DNA from: an uncultured Bacteroidaceae bacterium
Lineage (GTDB): Bacteria > Bacteroidota > Bacteroidia > Bacteroidales > Bacteroidaceae
Assembly (NCBI GenBank): GCA_934293005.1
Contig: CAKQYA010000014.1
Coordinates: 3,375-67,374 of the forward strand
Length of the DNA: 64,000 nt
Direction: 5' to 3'
The notes below the pieces were generated by a model. That model searched no databases. It was not told the origin of the DNA and saw only the letters and a list, made by a program, of their open reading frames with translations. How positions within the stretch are numbered: position 1 is the stretch's first letter; the number at the start of each line of letters is the position of its first letter. Positions 50,611-60,116 of this stretch are shown piece by piece. Made by a program: the position numbers and the translations under genes.

Positions 50611-52539
50611 ATGAACAACATACATAAAACATTTCGCGCAGGACTTGCTCTGGCCGCTGGACTTGTAGCCATGTATTCATGCACCGACACATGGGATGAT
50701 CACTATGGCGAATCAGCTGTCAACACGAGCAGCTATGCAGGCACATTGATGCAAGCCCTCGAAGATCAGGCTCCCGATTTCGCAAAAGTCGTTAAAGCAT
50801 ACGGCTATGACAGGGAGTTGGCTTCAGACAATTTCTACACAGTCTGGGCACCTGTAGACGGATCGTTCCAACTGTCAGACTATATTGATGAGAATGGCAA
50901 CAGAGTGGCCGACTCAACCGAGGTGGTTAAGTTCTTCCTTAAGAGCCACATTGCCCGCTTTGCTTTCTCGCTTGGCAAAGAAGACCAGAGTGTGAGCCTT
51001 CTCAATGAAAAGCTTGTTGAGATGAAGGCTGATGGAGAGTTTGGCAATACTCAGTTGCTTAAGAAAAACATCTCCACTCACAATGGTGTGCTTTACACAA
51101 TATCTGCCGTCAATCCTTATTCATACAACTTGTTTGAGATGATTGAGAAGCAGTATAAGTCGGACCAGACTGAGGGCAAAGAAACAAATTCTCTATATGC
51201 TTATCTCTATGACAATAAGTACAACAAAGACTCGCTCATAGAAGACAAGTCGGTGTATCGTGGATATGATGAGAACGGCAACAAGATTTGGGTCGACTCT
51301 TTCCTTCTCCGCAACAACACAGTGCTTAAGAATATCCATTCTGAAATATATGAGGAGGACTCAAGTTTCATTGCCATTCTACCATCTGTCAGAGCATGGC
51401 AAGAGAGATACAACATTGCTAAGAGCTTGCTTAAGTTCAACCCTTCTGAGGATGAGCGCACTCAAGGAGCATGCGACTCTCTCCAGCGTCACTATGCAAA
51501 CAATTTTGCAATGACTGACCTCTTCTATAACAAGACAAACAATGAGCATTGGCAAGATTCACTGGTGTCAACAAATTATGGTCCGAACAATTGGTGGAAC
51601 AACAAGTATTATGCAAAGATGCCTAAGTTCCTCCATCCCGACAGACAGGTAAATGACATTCTTGCAAAATCGGGTGAGCCATACGTGTGCTCCAACGGTG
51701 ATGCTTATCTTGTGGATGAGTACCCTATGTCTGTGACAGAGCAGTTCTTCCGTCATCGTTATATCAGTCTTGGTAGAGGTATTATCAATCTCGATCTTGA
51801 CAAAAACGGTAAGACTATGTTCACAAAGAATGTTAATGAGTCGTTTAGTTCCACTTGGGGTAATTTTACCTTTACCGTAGTTGATACAATCACTGGTGAA
51901 ACGTTCACGACAGAAAGAGAACGCTACAGTTATCTGAGAGTGGAGCCATCCACAGGCACAGCTAACCCAATGGTAGCATTCAATATCAACAACAGTTTGT
52001 CTGGTGTCTACGACATATTCCTTGTGACATGTCCTATTTGGCTTGATTCTTATTCAAGTTCGACAACAGAAATCACTGACTTGCGTCCTTATCGCTTCTA
52101 TGTGAATGTGATTGAGCGCAATGACAAGGGTGTTTATCCAGCAAATGGTGAACGTCTCAAGAACCCTGCTGACGGCTCAAATTATTTCGTGACAAGCAGA
52201 CAGTTCTTCAAAGACACAACAGATATCACAAAGGGTGTGTTGATTAACGACACTCTCTATATAGGTTCTTACGACTTCAAGAACTCATACTATGGACGCA
52301 ACGAGGCAGGTGCTCTCATTCAGATTCAGAGTCAGATATCTTCAAAGCTGACTAAGGAATACTCGCGTAAGATGCTTCTCAGCACTCTTATCCTGAGACC
52401 ACGCGGCTATCACAGCGGCGAAGGTGATGATGACATCATCCTTCTTCCAACCGCATACAAGGGAAGCGATAGTGAGAACAAACCAAAGAATGGAGGTTAC
52501 TCAAAAAAATATAAAGTAACTATTAAAAAGGATAAATGA
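50611..52539 (+). CDS. Fasciclin (FAS1) domain lipoprotein, third of the locus
   Basis: The 642-residue product has a signal with lipobox AMYSC and the common start CTDTWDDHYG. A FAS1 domain (about 45-175) shows FYTVWAPVDGSFQLSDYI and HNGVLYTISAV. A second FAS1-like region starts near FIAILPSVRAWQ (about 250), and the remaining half is beta-rich and unassigned. Its stop overlaps the ATG of the second susC by 4 nt, so the two are translationally linked. A role in ligand binding with SusC/D 2 is inferred. Confidence 0.85.
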   Translation: MNNIHKTFRAGLALAAGLVAMYSCTDTWDDHYGESAVNTSSYAGTLMQALEDQAPDFAKVVKAYGYDRELASDNFYTVWAPVDGSFQLSDYIDENGNRVADSTEVVKFFLKSHIARFAFSLGKEDQSVSLLNEKLVEMKADGEFGNTQLLKKNISTHNGVLYTISAVNPYSYNLFEMIEKQYKSDQTEGKETNSLYAYLYDNKYNKDSLIEDKSVYRGYDENGNKIWVDSFLLRNNTVLKNIHSEIYEEDSSFIAILPSVRAWQERYNIAKSLLKFNPSEDERTQGACDSLQRHYANNFAMTDLFYNKTNNEHWQDSLVSTNYGPNNWWNNKYYAKMPKFLHPDRQVNDILAKSGEPYVCSNGDAYLVDEYPMSVTEQFFRHRYISLGRGIINLDLDKNGKTMFTKNVNESFSSTWGNFTFTVVDTITGETFTTERERYSYLRVEPSTGTANPMVAFNINNSLSGVYDIFLVTCPIWLDSYSSSTTEITDLRPYRFYVNVIERNDKGVYPANGERLKNPADGSNYFVTSRQFFKDTTDITKGVLINDTLYIGSYDFKNSYYGRNEAGALIQIQSQISSKLTKEYSRKMLLSTLILRPRGYHSGEGDDDIILLPTAYKGSDSENKPKNGGYSKKYKVTIKKDK

Positions 52540-55500
52540 TTATGCAGCACTTCAATAAATATGGAATCGCAGCACTGATGTTCTTCTTGGGAACAGCACT
52601 TCCGGCAGTTGCGCAGGATGACGTTCAGGATGAAGTGGCAACAGAGGTGCCTGCTCAGAAAGCAAAGAAAACAAAGAAGGCAAAGTCGTACCCTACTGTT
52701 GAGGTTAAGGGTAAGGTTGTCGATGCGGTAACGGGCGAGCCTCTTGCAGGCGCCCAGCTGCAGGCTTTCAACAATAAATATTACACTGCCATGGCTGATG
52801 AGAATGGCGAATTCACCATCAAGGTGCCAAAATTCGTCACTGCAATCTCTGTTCACCTCGAAGGCTACAACCTTAATAATGTAGCTCTCGCTGGCCGCAC
52901 TCAGGGCATCACAGTGCCATTGCAGTCGAATCTTTTGAGAGGCGACTATCAGTTTGCGCAGAATGCCAACCAGTCGTCTTCCACACAGGATTTTGCCAAC
53001 ACCACAGCACTTACCATCGACCAGGAAATACAGAATAAGCTTGGTTCAGACGTCAGGGCTATCCAGCGTTCAGCTAACCCAGCTCAAGGTCTGTCGATGT
53101 TCATCAATGGCATCAATTCCCTCAACTCAAACGCTCAGCCGCTTGTCATCCTTGACGGTGTGGTCTTCGACCAGATGTATGATTCGCAGATGCTCCACAC
53201 AGGTTATTACAACAACCTGCTTCAAGGCGTCAACATCAATGACATTGAGAGTGTGGAGGTGCTGAAGAATGGCACCGCCATCTACGGCGCGAAAGCAGCA
53301 AATGGCGTCATCGTCATCAAGACTAAGCGTTGTAACTCCATGGCAACGCGCATCGATGTCAATGTGAGCGCAGGCGTTGAACTCACTCCTAAGACTTACG
53401 ACTTGATGAATGCTGGCGAATACCGCGCTTTCGCTTCTCAGATGCTAAAGACCACGGACACTAAGCTGACTGACTTCAAGTTCCTCAACAATGATCCAAA
53501 CTATTATTATTACAATATGTACCATAATAATACAGATTGGAATGATGAGGTGACACGTGAGGCTTGGACGCAGAACTATGGCATTGCCATACAAGGTGGT
53601 GACGACATTGCGCAGTATAACCTCTCTGTTGGTTATGTCGATTCTAAGTCGACGCTGAAGAAGAACGACATGCAGCGTTTCACTGTGCGTTTCAACACAG
53701 ACATCAACCTTAACAAGTGGTTCTACACTAAGTTTGACGCAAGCTACACTAACGTGGTGCGTGACCTCAGAAGCGATGGCTGGGAATCAAACCAGAACTT
53801 CCTGGAGCTTGCATCGCCAGGAGCTTTGGCCAACATAAAGGCTCCTTTCCTCTCTCCATACGATTTCTCGACAGATGGCAAGGTGTCTACTTATTTGTCG
53901 GATGCTGACGACTATCTGAAAGAGGTGCTTGGCACTAAGGCTTCTTTGGCCAATCCTGTAGCCATCAACGAGACAGGTGAGCGCAAGAATAAGAACCACG
54001 CCGACTGCACAATGGTCAATGTGGCTATCACTCCTACTTGGCAGCCTTCAAAAGACTTCTCTCTCTCAGAGAGGTTCTCATATTCAATGCAGAATATCGA
54101 TGAGCACTATTTCACTCCTATCATCGGTATGCCTTCATTCCAGAAAGAAGGATTCCCAAACAAGACTGATAACTCTAAGAACAACTACTTCTCAAGACAC
54201 AATGCAGTGTTCTCAGACACTCGTGCCACATGGCAGATACTGTCAAACGGACCACATGTGTTATCTGTGTTTGGCGGCGTCCGTTTCATGAACGACACCT
54301 ACTCTGCATCTTATGTGTATTCAGACAATACAGGTAGTGACAAGACTCCTAACACAGGTTCTACAAATATCGTGCTCAACGGAACCAACATCAACTGGAG
54401 GTCACTCTCTTATTATGCCAATGCCGACTACAACTTCCAAGAGAAGTATTACCTTACTGGTCAGCTCTCTATGGAGACATCTTCACGTTTCGGTAAGGAA
54501 GCTGATGGAGGCATAAAGATGTTTGGCGTGGCATGGGCTTTGTTCCCATCCATCCAAGGTTCATGGGTGCTCTCCAATGAAAAATGGTTCAAGCCAAACC
54601 GTGGAGTCAACATGCTCAAACTCACCGCAGGCTTTGAGTCGACAGGTAACGATGCTATTGACAATTCGGCAACACTGACTTATCTTGCTGCAGGAAGCCT
54701 CCTTGGCAAGGGCACCACTTCCCTCGCTCTTGGCAATATAGGTAACCCTGAGCTCAGATGGGAAACAACCAACCGATTCAATGTGGGTGTGGAGGGCAAC
54801 TTCCTCAACAACCGCTTGAACCTTCGTGCAAACTACTTCAACTCAAAGACAACAAACCTCATTGCGCTTGGCACACTCGCATACGTGGCAGGTCTGAACG
54901 ACTACTACACAAATGATGGCGAACTTAAGAACCAGGGCTTTGATGCTGCTTTCAACGCTAAGCTTGTCAATGAGAAGAACTTCAAGTTTGAGCTTGGAGC
55001 AAGCGTGGGCCACTATAAGAACGAACTTACTAAGTTGCCTCAAGGCAAGCAGTCGTTCGAGACTTCTATGTATGGCGGCACCGTGCTTACAAAGGTTGGA
55101 TGTCCTGTAGGCGTGTTCTACGGTTACAAGACAGATGGTGTTTACGCCACATCTGATGATGCTTCGGCTGACGGCAAGTATATCCTTGACGATGCTAAGA
55201 ACCCAGTTTATTTCAAAGCAGGTGACATGAATTTTGTTGATAAGGACGGCAATGGCGAAATCAATGAGAATGACCGTTACATCATTGGCGATCCTAATCC
55301 GGACATCTATGGAAACATCAACATGAAGTTCCACTTTGGCCAGAACTGGACACTGAGCACAAACTTCAACTATTCTCTTGGCAATGACATCTACAACTAT
55401 GAGCGTTCTGTGCTCGAGTCTGGCTCACGTTTCATCAACCAGACAAAGGCCATGAACCGCCACTGGATTGCTGAGGGGCAGGTGACAGACATACCTCAGA

Positions 55501-55790
55501 TCACTTATGATGATCCTATGGGCAATGCTCGCTTCTCTGACCGCTGGATTGAGGACGGCTCTTATCTCAAGCTCAAGAACGTGACACTCTCTTACAGAGT
55601 GCCTGTGCAGAACGAATATCTGCAGGGCATCACTCTTTGGGCTGCTGCCAACAATCTCTTCACACTGTCCAAGTATCTGGGATGCGACCCAGAGGTGTCA
55701 TGCCAGAATGGAGTGCTCTATCAGGGCATCGACGCTGGTTATCTCACTTCAGGACGCAGCTTCCATCTTGGTGTAAAGATTAACCTCTAA
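52536..55790 (+). CDS. SusC/RagA family TonB-dependent outer membrane transporter (2)
   Basis: The 1084-residue product has a signal peptide (ending in PAVAQ), then a Lys/Ala-rich linker (AQKAKKTKKAKSYP). A carboxypeptidase-like domain follows (VEVKGKVVDAVTGEPLAGAQ), then a plug (VEVLKNGTAIYGAKAANGVI) and a barrel ending in GRSFHLGVKINL. The SusC plug motif is less regular than in copy 1 (NGINSLNSNAQPLVILDGVV). ATG 52536 overlaps the previous stop; ATG 52542 is an alternative. The two SusC proteins differ widely outside the core motifs, so they may import different ligands. Confidence 0.94.
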   Translation: MIMQHFNKYGIAALMFFLGTALPAVAQDDVQDEVATEVPAQKAKKTKKAKSYPTVEVKGKVVDAVTGEPLAGAQLQAFNNKYYTAMADENGEFTIKVPKFVTAISVHLEGYNLNNVALAGRTQGITVPLQSNLLRGDYQFAQNANQSSSTQDFANTTALTIDQEIQNKLGSDVRAIQRSANPAQGLSMFINGINSLNSNAQPLVILDGVVFDQMYDSQMLHTGYYNNLLQGVNINDIESVEVLKNGTAIYGAKAANGVIVIKTKRCNSMATRIDVNVSAGVELTPKTYDLMNAGEYRAFASQMLKTTDTKLTDFKFLNNDPNYYYYNMYHNNTDWNDEVTREAWTQNYGIAIQGGDDIAQYNLSVGYVDSKSTLKKNDMQRFTVRFNTDINLNKWFYTKFDASYTNVVRDLRSDGWESNQNFLELASPGALANIKAPFLSPYDFSTDGKVSTYLSDADDYLKEVLGTKASLANPVAINETGERKNKNHADCTMVNVAITPTWQPSKDFSLSERFSYSMQNIDEHYFTPIIGMPSFQKEGFPNKTDNSKNNYFSRHNAVFSDTRATWQILSNGPHVLSVFGGVRFMNDTYSASYVYSDNTGSDKTPNTGSTNIVLNGTNINWRSLSYYANADYNFQEKYYLTGQLSMETSSRFGKEADGGIKMFGVAWALFPSIQGSWVLSNEKWFKPNRGVNMLKLTAGFESTGNDAIDNSATLTYLAAGSLLGKGTTSLALGNIGNPELRWETTNRFNVGVEGNFLNNRLNLRANYFNSKTTNLIALGTLAYVAGLNDYYTNDGELKNQGFDAAFNAKLVNEKNFKFELGASVGHYKNELTKLPQGKQSFETSMYGGTVLTKVGCPVGVFYGYKTDGVYATSDDASADGKYILDDAKNPVYFKAGDMNFVDKDGNGEINENDRYIIGDPNPDIYGNINMKFHFGQNWTLSTNFNYSLGNDIYNYERSVLESGSRFINQTKAMNRHWIAEGQVTDIPQITYDDPMGNARFSDRWIEDGSYLKLKNVTLSYRVPVQNEYLQGITLWAAANNLFTLSKYLGCDPEVSCQNGVLYQGIDAGYLTSGRSFHLGVKINL

Positions 55791-55802
55791 TATGTACGTA
55801 AT

Positions 55803-57929
55803 ATGAAATTGAAATCAATCATAGCATGTGGCGCGATCCTACTCGGGGTAGGATCAGCCACTACATCCTGCGAGGATATGTTCACTCCAGACAATGCTCT
55901 TGTGTCTACTGAACTCGCTCCAAAAGATACCCTCTATCACTTCATGGGTATCGTGAAGAATATGCAGAAACTGGCCGACCGCACTGTCTTGCTTGGTGAG
56001 ATACGTGCAGACCTCGTGGATCTTGACCCTCTTCATTCTTCTGCATATCTTCAGGAACTCAAGTCAAACAACATCTCAGCTGACAATCCTTACAACAAGC
56101 CTGCTGACTATTATGCAGTCATCAACAACTGCAACGTGTTCCTCTCTACTGTTGACAGCCTGAAGAACTCGCAGGGCACTCGCAAATATTTTGAAAAGGA
56201 GATATGCTCAATCAAGTGTTTCCGCGCATGGTGCTACCTTGAACTTGTGAAGAACTATGGCAAGGTGCCTCTCGTCACAGAGCCTGTGCTCGAATCAGAT
56301 AAGGCTGAAGACATTGTCAAGTCGGGAAATCTCTCTGACATGGCTTCCGTATTGACTTTCTGCATCAACGATTTGGAAAAATACCAGTATATGGATGAAA
56401 ACCAAGAGTTGCGTCAGAAGTATGGGTCTGAGACGTATGCTGGAATACAATATGCATACCTTTCCCTTCCTGTGCGTATTGTGTTGGCCGAACTCTACTT
56501 GTGGAGAGGCTCTTATACCAACAGCCAGAGCGACTATATCAATGCCATCCGTTTATATCACGACTATTTCACATTCCCTAAGGAGGAAAGAGGCACAGGA
56601 ATAAGAAATGCGGAATGGATGGATAAATCGTTTGATGTCGCAAGTGATTCCTATAGCAGCAGTTCCTACTTTGGCGCATCCTTTAAAAAAGATGTGTCTG
56701 AAGCTGTGATAGCTATGGATACTACCTCGTATTATGGCAATTATGCAGATGTGAATGCTGTGTTCAATTCCACATACCGCAATAGCTATTATCCTGCAGC
56801 TGTTCCATCTCAGCGCATGAGAGACATTTCGACAAGCCAGCTCTATTGCTTTTATCAATACAGCGAACTTTCAGATCCGATTCTTGAGTATGGCAGCTCT
56901 GATGAGAATGCATATCCAAAGAAGGTGATGAAGGGTGATTTGCGTTACAATTCAATATACAGCCAGAAGAGCAATTTTGCAGAAAGCAAGTATAACAGCA
57001 GTCTTAGTCCGGTCCTTTACAACATATCTAAATATGGTTCAGCTAAGAATGACCAAAAGCTTTCTTACATACCTCTTTATCGCTTGCCAATCTTGTATCT
57101 GCACCTTGCAGAGGCTCTCAACCGCGCAGGCTTCCCTGAGACAGCATTTGCTATCTTGAAGTATGGCATTTCTTACTATACTCTCAATGACCGAAGCATA
57201 ATCTCGCAGGATGAGTTTGACCGTCTTTGCGAAATCAAGTCGAACGGATTCTCTCTCTCTGAGCCACGCTACACTGGCGACATGAGCGCAAAGGCAAACT
57301 CAACATTCGTCATCTGGCCATCAACAGTGTTCTACACTCTAAACAAGGGCGCAGGCGACAAAAAGTTGGTTGATGCTGGCGCATCTATTTGCCAGTATGG
57401 AATCCACTCGTTTGGTTCTGGCGACACTGAATATAATGAGTATTATGAAATTGACGATGAAGCCACAAAAGCAAATCTGAAAGTGCTTGAGGCTCTTCCT
57501 GACACAGTGGAGCTTCCAAAGAATTTCGCCACAGCAGAGGACAGCGCAGCATGGCTCGCTTCGAAGGCTATATACGATGCAGTAGTGGCAAGCAATGCTG
57601 CCAAGACTGCTGACAACATAGCTTATCTCGCCACTCCAGAGGTGCGCGCTAAGCGACAGGCTCATGTGGCTCGTCTCCTCCTTGAGGAAGAAGCTCTTGA
57701 GGGTGCGTATGAGGGTCACCGCTTCTATGACATCATGCGTTACCAGATGCAGGAGAAGGGTGGTGAAGGCATCGGAACTACCATCACTATGCCTGACTTC
57801 TACGCCACTGAAAAGGTGAAGGGATATGACAAGGAAACTAACCAATATGTTGAGACTGACCAGCTGAAATATGGCAAGACTGACAACATGGAGGGCAAAC
57901 CTTGGTATCTCGCCCTGCCAAAAAGATAA
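55803..57929 (+). CDS. SusD/RagB family surface lipoprotein (2)
   Basis: The 708-residue product has the lipobox ATTSCED and SusD features: the motif VLLGEIRADLVDL, IKCFRAWCYLELVKNYGKVP, LAEALNRAGF, and the late EGAYEGHRFYDIMRYQM. It is partner to SusC 2, which ends 12 nt upstream. It is the last gene of the locus; a 21-bp hairpin follows at 57948. Confidence 0.93.
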   Translation: MKLKSIIACGAILLGVGSATTSCEDMFTPDNALVSTELAPKDTLYHFMGIVKNMQKLADRTVLLGEIRADLVDLDPLHSSAYLQELKSNNISADNPYNKPADYYAVINNCNVFLSTVDSLKNSQGTRKYFEKEICSIKCFRAWCYLELVKNYGKVPLVTEPVLESDKAEDIVKSGNLSDMASVLTFCINDLEKYQYMDENQELRQKYGSETYAGIQYAYLSLPVRIVLAELYLWRGSYTNSQSDYINAIRLYHDYFTFPKEERGTGIRNAEWMDKSFDVASDSYSSSSYFGASFKKDVSEAVIAMDTTSYYGNYADVNAVFNSTYRNSYYPAAVPSQRMRDISTSQLYCFYQYSELSDPILEYGSSDENAYPKKVMKGDLRYNSIYSQKSNFAESKYNSSLSPVLYNISKYGSAKNDQKLSYIPLYRLPILYLHLAEALNRAGFPETAFAILKYGISYYTLNDRSIISQDEFDRLCEIKSNGFSLSEPRYTGDMSAKANSTFVIWPSTVFYTLNKGAGDKKLVDAGASICQYGIHSFGSGDTEYNEYYEIDDEATKANLKVLEALPDTVELPKNFATAEDSAAWLASKAIYDAVVASNAAKTADNIAYLATPEVRAKRQAHVARLLLEEEALEGAYEGHRFYDIMRYQMQEKGGEGIGTTITMPDFYATEKVKGYDKETNQYVETDQLKYGKTDNMEGKPWYLALPKR

Positions 57930-57947
57930 TTAGTGGATAGCACTATA

Positions 57948-57993
57948 ATGAACAAAGAAGGATGCTCCAATAGGGGCATCCTTCTTTGTTCAT
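57948..57993 (+). terminator. Terminator of the SusC/D-fasciclin locus
   Basis: A 21-bp stem (arms 57948-57968 and 57973-57993, one G-T pair) closes on the tetraloop AATA. Its 3' arm contains CCTTCTTTGTT. It may also help end gmk transcription from the other side. Confidence 0.82.
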
Positions 57994-58170
57994 TATATTA
58001 TCCAAAATAGGCTGATGACCAATCAGGGATTATGAGAATGAAATCTGAAGTGGATTCATTTCTCGCTTTTATTCCTGCATTAACTTCAGTCCTCGGTTGT
58101 TTGTGTTATGCTTAACTAATGATGTCCTGCTGCATGAAGCCAGCTTTGGACATATGAGACAGGCTTGTTT

Positions 58171-58749
58171 TTATTCTGACAAAAAATCTTCAATGAGGGC
58201 CTGCACTTCTGTGGAGGCTATTTCAAGCATGTCGTTGACAACGACCTCATCGAAGTTGTCTGCTTGGCTCAGTTCGTATTTAGCACGTTCTATACGCTGC
58301 TCAATCACTTCGGGCTTGTCTGTGGCACGTGACACGAGACGACGTTTCAGCTCTTCAATGCTTGGCGGCTGGATGAAGATGCTCAAGGCCCTGTTGCCGT
58401 ATGCCTTCTTAATGTTCATGGCTCCATTTACGTCGACATCGAACATGACGTTCTCTCCTGCGGCAAGCTGCTTGTCTACTTGCGACTTCAGAGTGCCATA
58501 GAATGTGTCTTTGTAAACCTCCTCGTATTCGAGAAACTCGTCGTTGGCTATCTTTTGACGAAATTCCTCTGGCGAGAGGAAGAAATACTCCACACCATTC
58601 TGCTCTGTGCCGCGCGGAGCACGAGAGGTGGCTGATATGGAGAAGTGAATGTTGAGTTCTTCTGCAGCTCCATCGCCAAGCACGCTGTTGATGATGGTCG
58701 ACTTGCCCGAACCTGATGGGGCTGCAATGATGATAAGTTTTCCTTCCAT
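58171..58749 (-). CDS. gmk: Guanylate kinase
   Basis: The 192-residue product has the P-loop APSGSGKSTII, the GMP-binding SATSRAPRGTEQNGVEYFFL, and EVYKDTFYGTLKSQV. It converts GMP to GDP in the cytoplasm. It lies 118 nt after yicC on the same strand, a common pairing in Bacteroidetes. The nadD gene that I recall often following it is not here. Confidence 0.97.
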   Translation of the reverse strand: MEGKLIIIAAPSGSGKSTIINSVLGDGAAEELNIHFSISATSRAPRGTEQNGVEYFFLSPEEFRQKIANDEFLEYEEVYKDTFYGTLKSQVDKQLAAGENVMFDVDVNGAMNIKKAYGNRALSIFIQPPSIEELKRRLVSRATDKPEVIEQRIERAKYELSQADNFDEVVVNDMLEIASTEVQALIEDFLSE

Positions 58750-58867
58750 AGCTCAATTGTTTGGTTCTGATTCTTTATTTGTTGCCCGTGTTAATCTGTA
58801 TGGCCAGCGTGTTTTCTTATTATTAGGTGAGATGCATAGCTATGTGAAATGAGCAACTTCTTTAAAT

Positions 58868-59743
58868 TTAAAGGACATTGAGCACCTGCTCTTTTATCTG
58901 CTCCAACTCGTCTTTCATCTTCACCACGATGTTCTGCATCTCTGCCTGGTTTGACTTTGAGCCTGTGGTGTTGATTTCTCGTCCCATCTCCTGGGCTATG
59001 AAGCCAAGTTTCTTGCCTTGGCCGTGTCCGTCTTCCATGGTTTGGATGAAGTATTTGAGATGGTTGGCGAGGCGCTGCTTCTCTTCGGAGATGTCGAGTT
59101 TCTCTATATAGTATATCATCTCTTGCTCAAGGCGGTTCTTGTCGTAATCGACGCCGAGGCGTTGCTCAAGGGCATCGAGTATGCGCTGGCGAATCTTTTC
59201 AGTGCGGTCTTTCTCGAATGGCTCGATGGCATGCATGCATTTTTCAATGTTGGCAATCTTTTCGCGGAACTTGTTTGACAGGGCAAGGCCTTCTTGCTTG
59301 CGGAAGGCTATGAGTTCGTCAATGGCGCTCTCGGCTGCATTTCTCGCCACTTGCCATTCCTCGTCGGTGAGTTCTTCCATGTCGGTATGTGCCATCACGT
59401 CTGGCATGCGCATGAGGGTGCTGTACCAGTCGGAGGGTGCAGGCAGTCCGAGAACTTCCTGCATGTTCTCGATTTGTTTCTTATACTCTGTGACGATGTC
59501 GATGTTTATGGTCGAAGCAGTTGCTGCTGCATCTTTTTCCATCCAGATGACAAAGTCGACTTTGCCGCGCTCCAAACGTTGCTGCAAGAGCTGGCGAATC
59601 TCCATCTCTTTCTCGCGGTAGATTGGCGACACGCGTGTGGTGAGGTCCATTGCTTTGCTGTTGAGCGACTTCACCTCTGCGTGGATTTTCTTTCCTTTGT
59701 ATTCTACGACGCATTTGCCGTAGCCAGTCATTGATTGTATCAT
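58868..59743 (-). CDS. yicC: YicC family endoribonuclease
   Basis: The 291-residue product opens MIQSMTGYGKCVVEYKGKKI and ends in the conserved GREINTTGSKSNQAEMQNIV and KMKDELEQIKEQVLNV. The E. coli YicC protein is an RNase. The gene precedes gmk on the same strand and is probably read with it from the -7 box at 59767. Confidence 0.93.
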   Translation of the reverse strand: MIQSMTGYGKCVVEYKGKKIHAEVKSLNSKAMDLTTRVSPIYREKEMEIRQLLQQRLERGKVDFVIWMEKDAAATASTINIDIVTEYKKQIENMQEVLGLPAPSDWYSTLMRMPDVMAHTDMEELTDEEWQVARNAAESAIDELIAFRKQEGLALSNKFREKIANIEKCMHAIEPFEKDRTEKIRQRILDALEQRLGVDYDKNRLEQEMIYYIEKLDISEEKQRLANHLKYFIQTMEDGHGQGKKLGFIAQEMGREINTTGSKSNQAEMQNIVVKMKDELEQIKEQVLNVL

Positions 59744-59766
59744 GATAAAAAAACTGTATTTTCATG

Positions 59767-59774
59767 CAAAGTTA
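59767..59774 (-). promoter_or_regulatory. Promoter -7 box for yicC-gmk
   Basis: Minus-strand TAACTTTG matches TAnnTTTG, 24 nt before the yicC start. Confidence 0.5.
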
Positions 59775-60077
59775 ATAAAAAAGAATAAGTAAGTGTGTGT
59801 TTGTGTTTCTTTATTTGAGAATCAAGTCTTTCTTTTCTTGTTATAATACTTATTTGGGGCGTCTTTTACTGTCTTTTGTGATTTTGTGTTTGTTGAACCG
59901 AAATATGTCATTAGACTTGAGGCATTGTTTATTCTTTTTAATCTCGTCTGTGTTTCTCTCATCATTTTGTTTCAGTTCGCATTCCGTCGTCGACAGCTAT
60001 GCCTTCAATGCATGCTGTTTTCTCTATTTCCCGATTGATTTTCACACTAACATGCCATCTATGCCGAAAAATATCGC

Positions 60078-60085
60078 TACCTTTG
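60078..60085 (+). promoter_or_regulatory. Promoter -7 box for the asparaginase gene
   Basis: TACCTTTG matches TAnnTTTG, 32 nt before the asparaginase start. The 59744-60116 gap is a divergent promoter region; the 107-codon frame across it looks random. Confidence 0.5.
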
Positions 60086-60116
60086 CGATTAAAACTGAAT
60101 CAATACGGAAGAAGAA

